Source: UMGS1889 sp900556055
GTDB lineage: Bacteria > Bacillota > Clostridia > Oscillospirales > Ruminococcaceae
DNA length: 7,616 nt
NCBI GenBank assembly: GCA_902463265.1
Contig: CABQEV010000043.1
Span: 1 to 7,616 of the forward strand
Reading direction: 5' to 3'
Under the pieces are notes generated by a model that was not told where the DNA came from, searched no databases, and saw only the letters and a list, made by a program, of their open reading frames with translations. This document shows positions 6,891 through 7,616 of this stretch, piece by piece. Each line of letters opens with the position of its first letter. Position 1 is the first letter of the stretch. The position numbers were made by a program, and so were the translations under genes.

Positions 6891-6986
6891 AACTCCGCAA
6901 GCAGCAATTAAAAATTCGTCCACATAAAGAAAAGCAAAAGCGTCAGTCATAACACAGATAAAGCAAAACCAAATGTACCGCAAAAA

Positions 6987-7066
6987 GCCGCATGCAGAAA
7001 AGAAACAGCAGAATCGCTATCCTACACAGCAAAAGAAAGAAGTGTAGACCGTCAATAGCATGCGGC
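6987..7066 (+). other. Left-arm long-range stem (P1) enclosing an A-rich loop
   Basis: GCCGCATGC (6987-6995) is an exact reverse complement of GCATGCGGC (7058-7066). Inside it, CTACAC (7022-7027) can pair with GTGTAG (7042-7047). The right arm keeps the same outer stem, at 7351-7359 and 7422-7430 on the opposite strand, but not the inner one. Confidence 0.6.
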
Positions 7067-7067
7067 A

Positions 7068-7130
7068 TTGACCGAAAACAGCCGACCGTAAGGGAGGCTA
7101 TGCATCGGTCAACCGTTTCGTAAGAAACGG
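7068..7130 (+). other. Left-arm tandem hairpins P2 and P3 (GNRA loops)
   Basis: P2: TTGACCGA (7068-7075) pairs with TCGGTCAA (7105-7112). Its inner part AGCC-GA-CC-GTAA-GG-GA-GGCT (7080-7099) is symmetric, with opposed GA/GA steps able to form tandem G-A pairs and a GTAA loop. P3: CCGTTTC (7113-7119) pairs with GAAACGG (7124-7130) around GTAA. Both caps are of the GNRA class when read on the + strand. Confidence 0.7.
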
Positions 7131-7139
7131 CGGAAGGTC

Positions 7140-7279
7140 ACTTGGTTTGCGATATCCGCAGAACATGGCATTTCACTTGGTTTGCGGTTCTGCTTAAATT
7201 TCGGGACTTTGTTAGGTTTGTATTCTGCGGGTATCGGTAAGTTTGCTCAGAACTGAACTGCGGGTTTATGTCACTTTGC
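7140..7279. repeat. Central spacer with degenerate ~35-bp tandem repeats
   Basis: TCACTTGGTTTGCG occurs twice, at 7138-7151 and 7173-7186, exactly 35 bp apart. Looser versions (TTAGGTTTGTATTCTGCGGG, AAGTTTGCTCAG then AACTGCGGG, and TCACTTTGCG at 7271-7280) continue at roughly similar spacing toward the right arm. GCAGAAC (7158-7164) is also the reverse complement of GTTCTGC (7187-7193). No gene is seen. Confidence 0.55.
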
Positions 7280-7288
7280 GACCTACCG

Positions 7289-7348
7289 CCGTTTCTTGCG
7301 AAACGGTTGACCGATACATTATCGCCTGGCGGCGATGTTATCGGTCAA
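7289..7348 (-). other. Right-arm tandem hairpins P3 and P2 (GNRA-capped P3 on the minus strand)
   Basis: Read on the minus strand, P2 is TTGACCGAT/ATCGGTCAA (plus-strand 7340-7348 and 7307-7315) with an inner 6-bp stem ATCGCC/GGCGAT (7331-7336 and 7321-7326). P3 is CCGTTTC-GCAA-GAAACGG (7289-7306). The inner P2 stem has different bases from the left arm but keeps pairing, and the P3 loop differs (GCAA against GTAA) but stays GNRA. Confidence 0.7.
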
Positions 7349-7542
7349 GCGCCGCATGCTATTGACGGTCTACACATCTTATTTTGGCTGTTTGGACTTT
7401 GATGGACTTCTCTTCTTTTGTGCATGCGGCTTTTTTGATTTGCGGCTTTGTGTGATACATTTGCTTTTGCCTGTTCTGTGTTTGGACTTATGGTTTTTCT
7501 TCTCTTTATGTAAGCGAATTTTTGACTGTTGCTTGCGGAGTT

Positions 7543-7616
7543 TCGCCCTTGCGAGGGCGACCAAAGGACTCTGCCCTTTGGAATCCCGCAGCCTTAGAAA
7601 GGCTGGCGAACTTTTT
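7543..7616 (+). other. Right-arm outer hairpins, ending in a T-run
   Basis: Three hairpins occur in a row: TCGCCCT/AGGGCGA (7543-7549 and 7554-7560), CCAAAGG/CCTTTGG (7561-7567 and 7575-7581), and CAGCCTT/AAGGCTG (7589-7595 and 7599-7605). The last is followed by GCGAAC and five T (7612-7616). This is terminator-like, but the T-run is 6 nt from the stem, so termination is uncertain. The left arm has no counterpart of the third hairpin. Confidence 0.6.

Larger units (their letters stand above)
6830..7616. repeat. Large imperfect inverted repeat: two diverged inverted copies of one structured unit
   Basis: The region begins AAAAAG (6830-6835) and ends CTTTTT (7611-7616), and its two halves are homologous in reverse complement. 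Exact or near-exact paired blocks occur in mirrored order: 6871-6903 with 7530-7562 (33 of 33), 7042-7066 with 7351-7375 (25 of 25), and 7104-7139 with 7280-7315 (34 of 36). Diverged A-rich links between the blocks keep shared words (ACATAAAGA, AACACAGA, AAATGTA, AAAGCCGCATGC). The arms flank a 140-nt centre (7140-7279). No convincing coding sequence exists in either strand. Possible identities are a tail-to-tail pair of dispersed palindromic repeats, a foldback/MITE-like element, or a large structured RNA. The right flank is outside the window, so target-site duplication cannot be tested. Confidence 0.88.

Noticed and set aside
7138..7280. CRISPR array from repeated ~35-bp units
   Set aside because: Only two exact 14-bp copies exist, the others are degenerate, spacers are not unique units and no cas gene is present.
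7379..7564. Minus-strand 61-codon frame, extremely Lys/Arg/Ser/Gln-rich
   Set aside because: It is the A-rich strand of the right arm read as codons. It has low complexity, no ribosome binding site and no counterpart frame kept in the homologous left arm.
7589..7616. Canonical intrinsic terminator at the window end
   Set aside because: The stem is good, but six bases (GCGAAC) separate it from the T-run, so it is listed only as a hairpin with uncertain role.
6830..7616. Insertion sequence with a transposase
   Set aside because: No frame on either strand encodes a transposase-like protein. If mobile, the element would have to be non-autonomous.

Overview
The window reads as a chromosomal segment of a low-to-mid GC Bacillota, most probably a Ruminococcus-like member of the Oscillospiraceae. 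This rests on the PPDK sequence type, the strong AGGAG-type ribosome binding sites, the TATAAT promoters (two with an extended TGn), the BspA-like 23-residue leucine-rich repeats and the Phd/Doc relic. It is an inference from sequence character, not a database match.

Layout. (1) 1-2175 is the 3' five-sixths of ppdK (pyruvate, phosphate dikinase), closed by a strong intrinsic terminator at 2206-2238. (2) 2282-2691 is a small toxin-antitoxin remnant. It has a well-formed promoter and an intact Phd/YefM antitoxin, overlapping by ATGA the first ~20 codons of a Doc/Fic toxin that then breaks off. (3) 2726-3658 is a monocistronic AraC-type regulator fused to a GyrI-like effector-binding domain, with its own extended -10 promoter and terminator. 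(4) 3681-6737 is a tight three-gene operon behind a near-consensus promoter. It encodes an unrecognised soluble 255-aa protein, a membrane-anchored BspA-like LRR protein with an acidic Thr/Ser/Glu stalk, and a MoxR-type AAA+ ATPase. The usual MoxR partners (DUF58, VWA, transglutaminase) do not follow.

(5) 6738-7616 has no credible gene and is the most interesting part. After a 59-nt T-free A-rich tract comes a ~790-bp imperfect inverted repeat. Its two arms (about 6830-7139 and 7280-7616) are diverged reverse-complement copies of one ~310-340 nt unit. Each arm carries the same ordered hairpins. Several keep their pairing although the stem bases differ between arms, and one is capped by GNRA loops (GTAA in one arm, GCAA in the other). 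This suggests two inverted copies of a structured element, either an RNA or a palindromic mobile repeat, around a 140-nt centre of degenerate ~35-bp repeats. I cannot match it to a named family from memory. The window ends at the apparent outer edge of the right arm, so the far flank is not visible.

Functionally the genes are mostly independent units: central carbon metabolism, a decayed TA locus, a ligand-responsive regulator and a cell-surface/AAA+ operon. Only the three-gene operon at 3745-6737 shows clear co-organisation.
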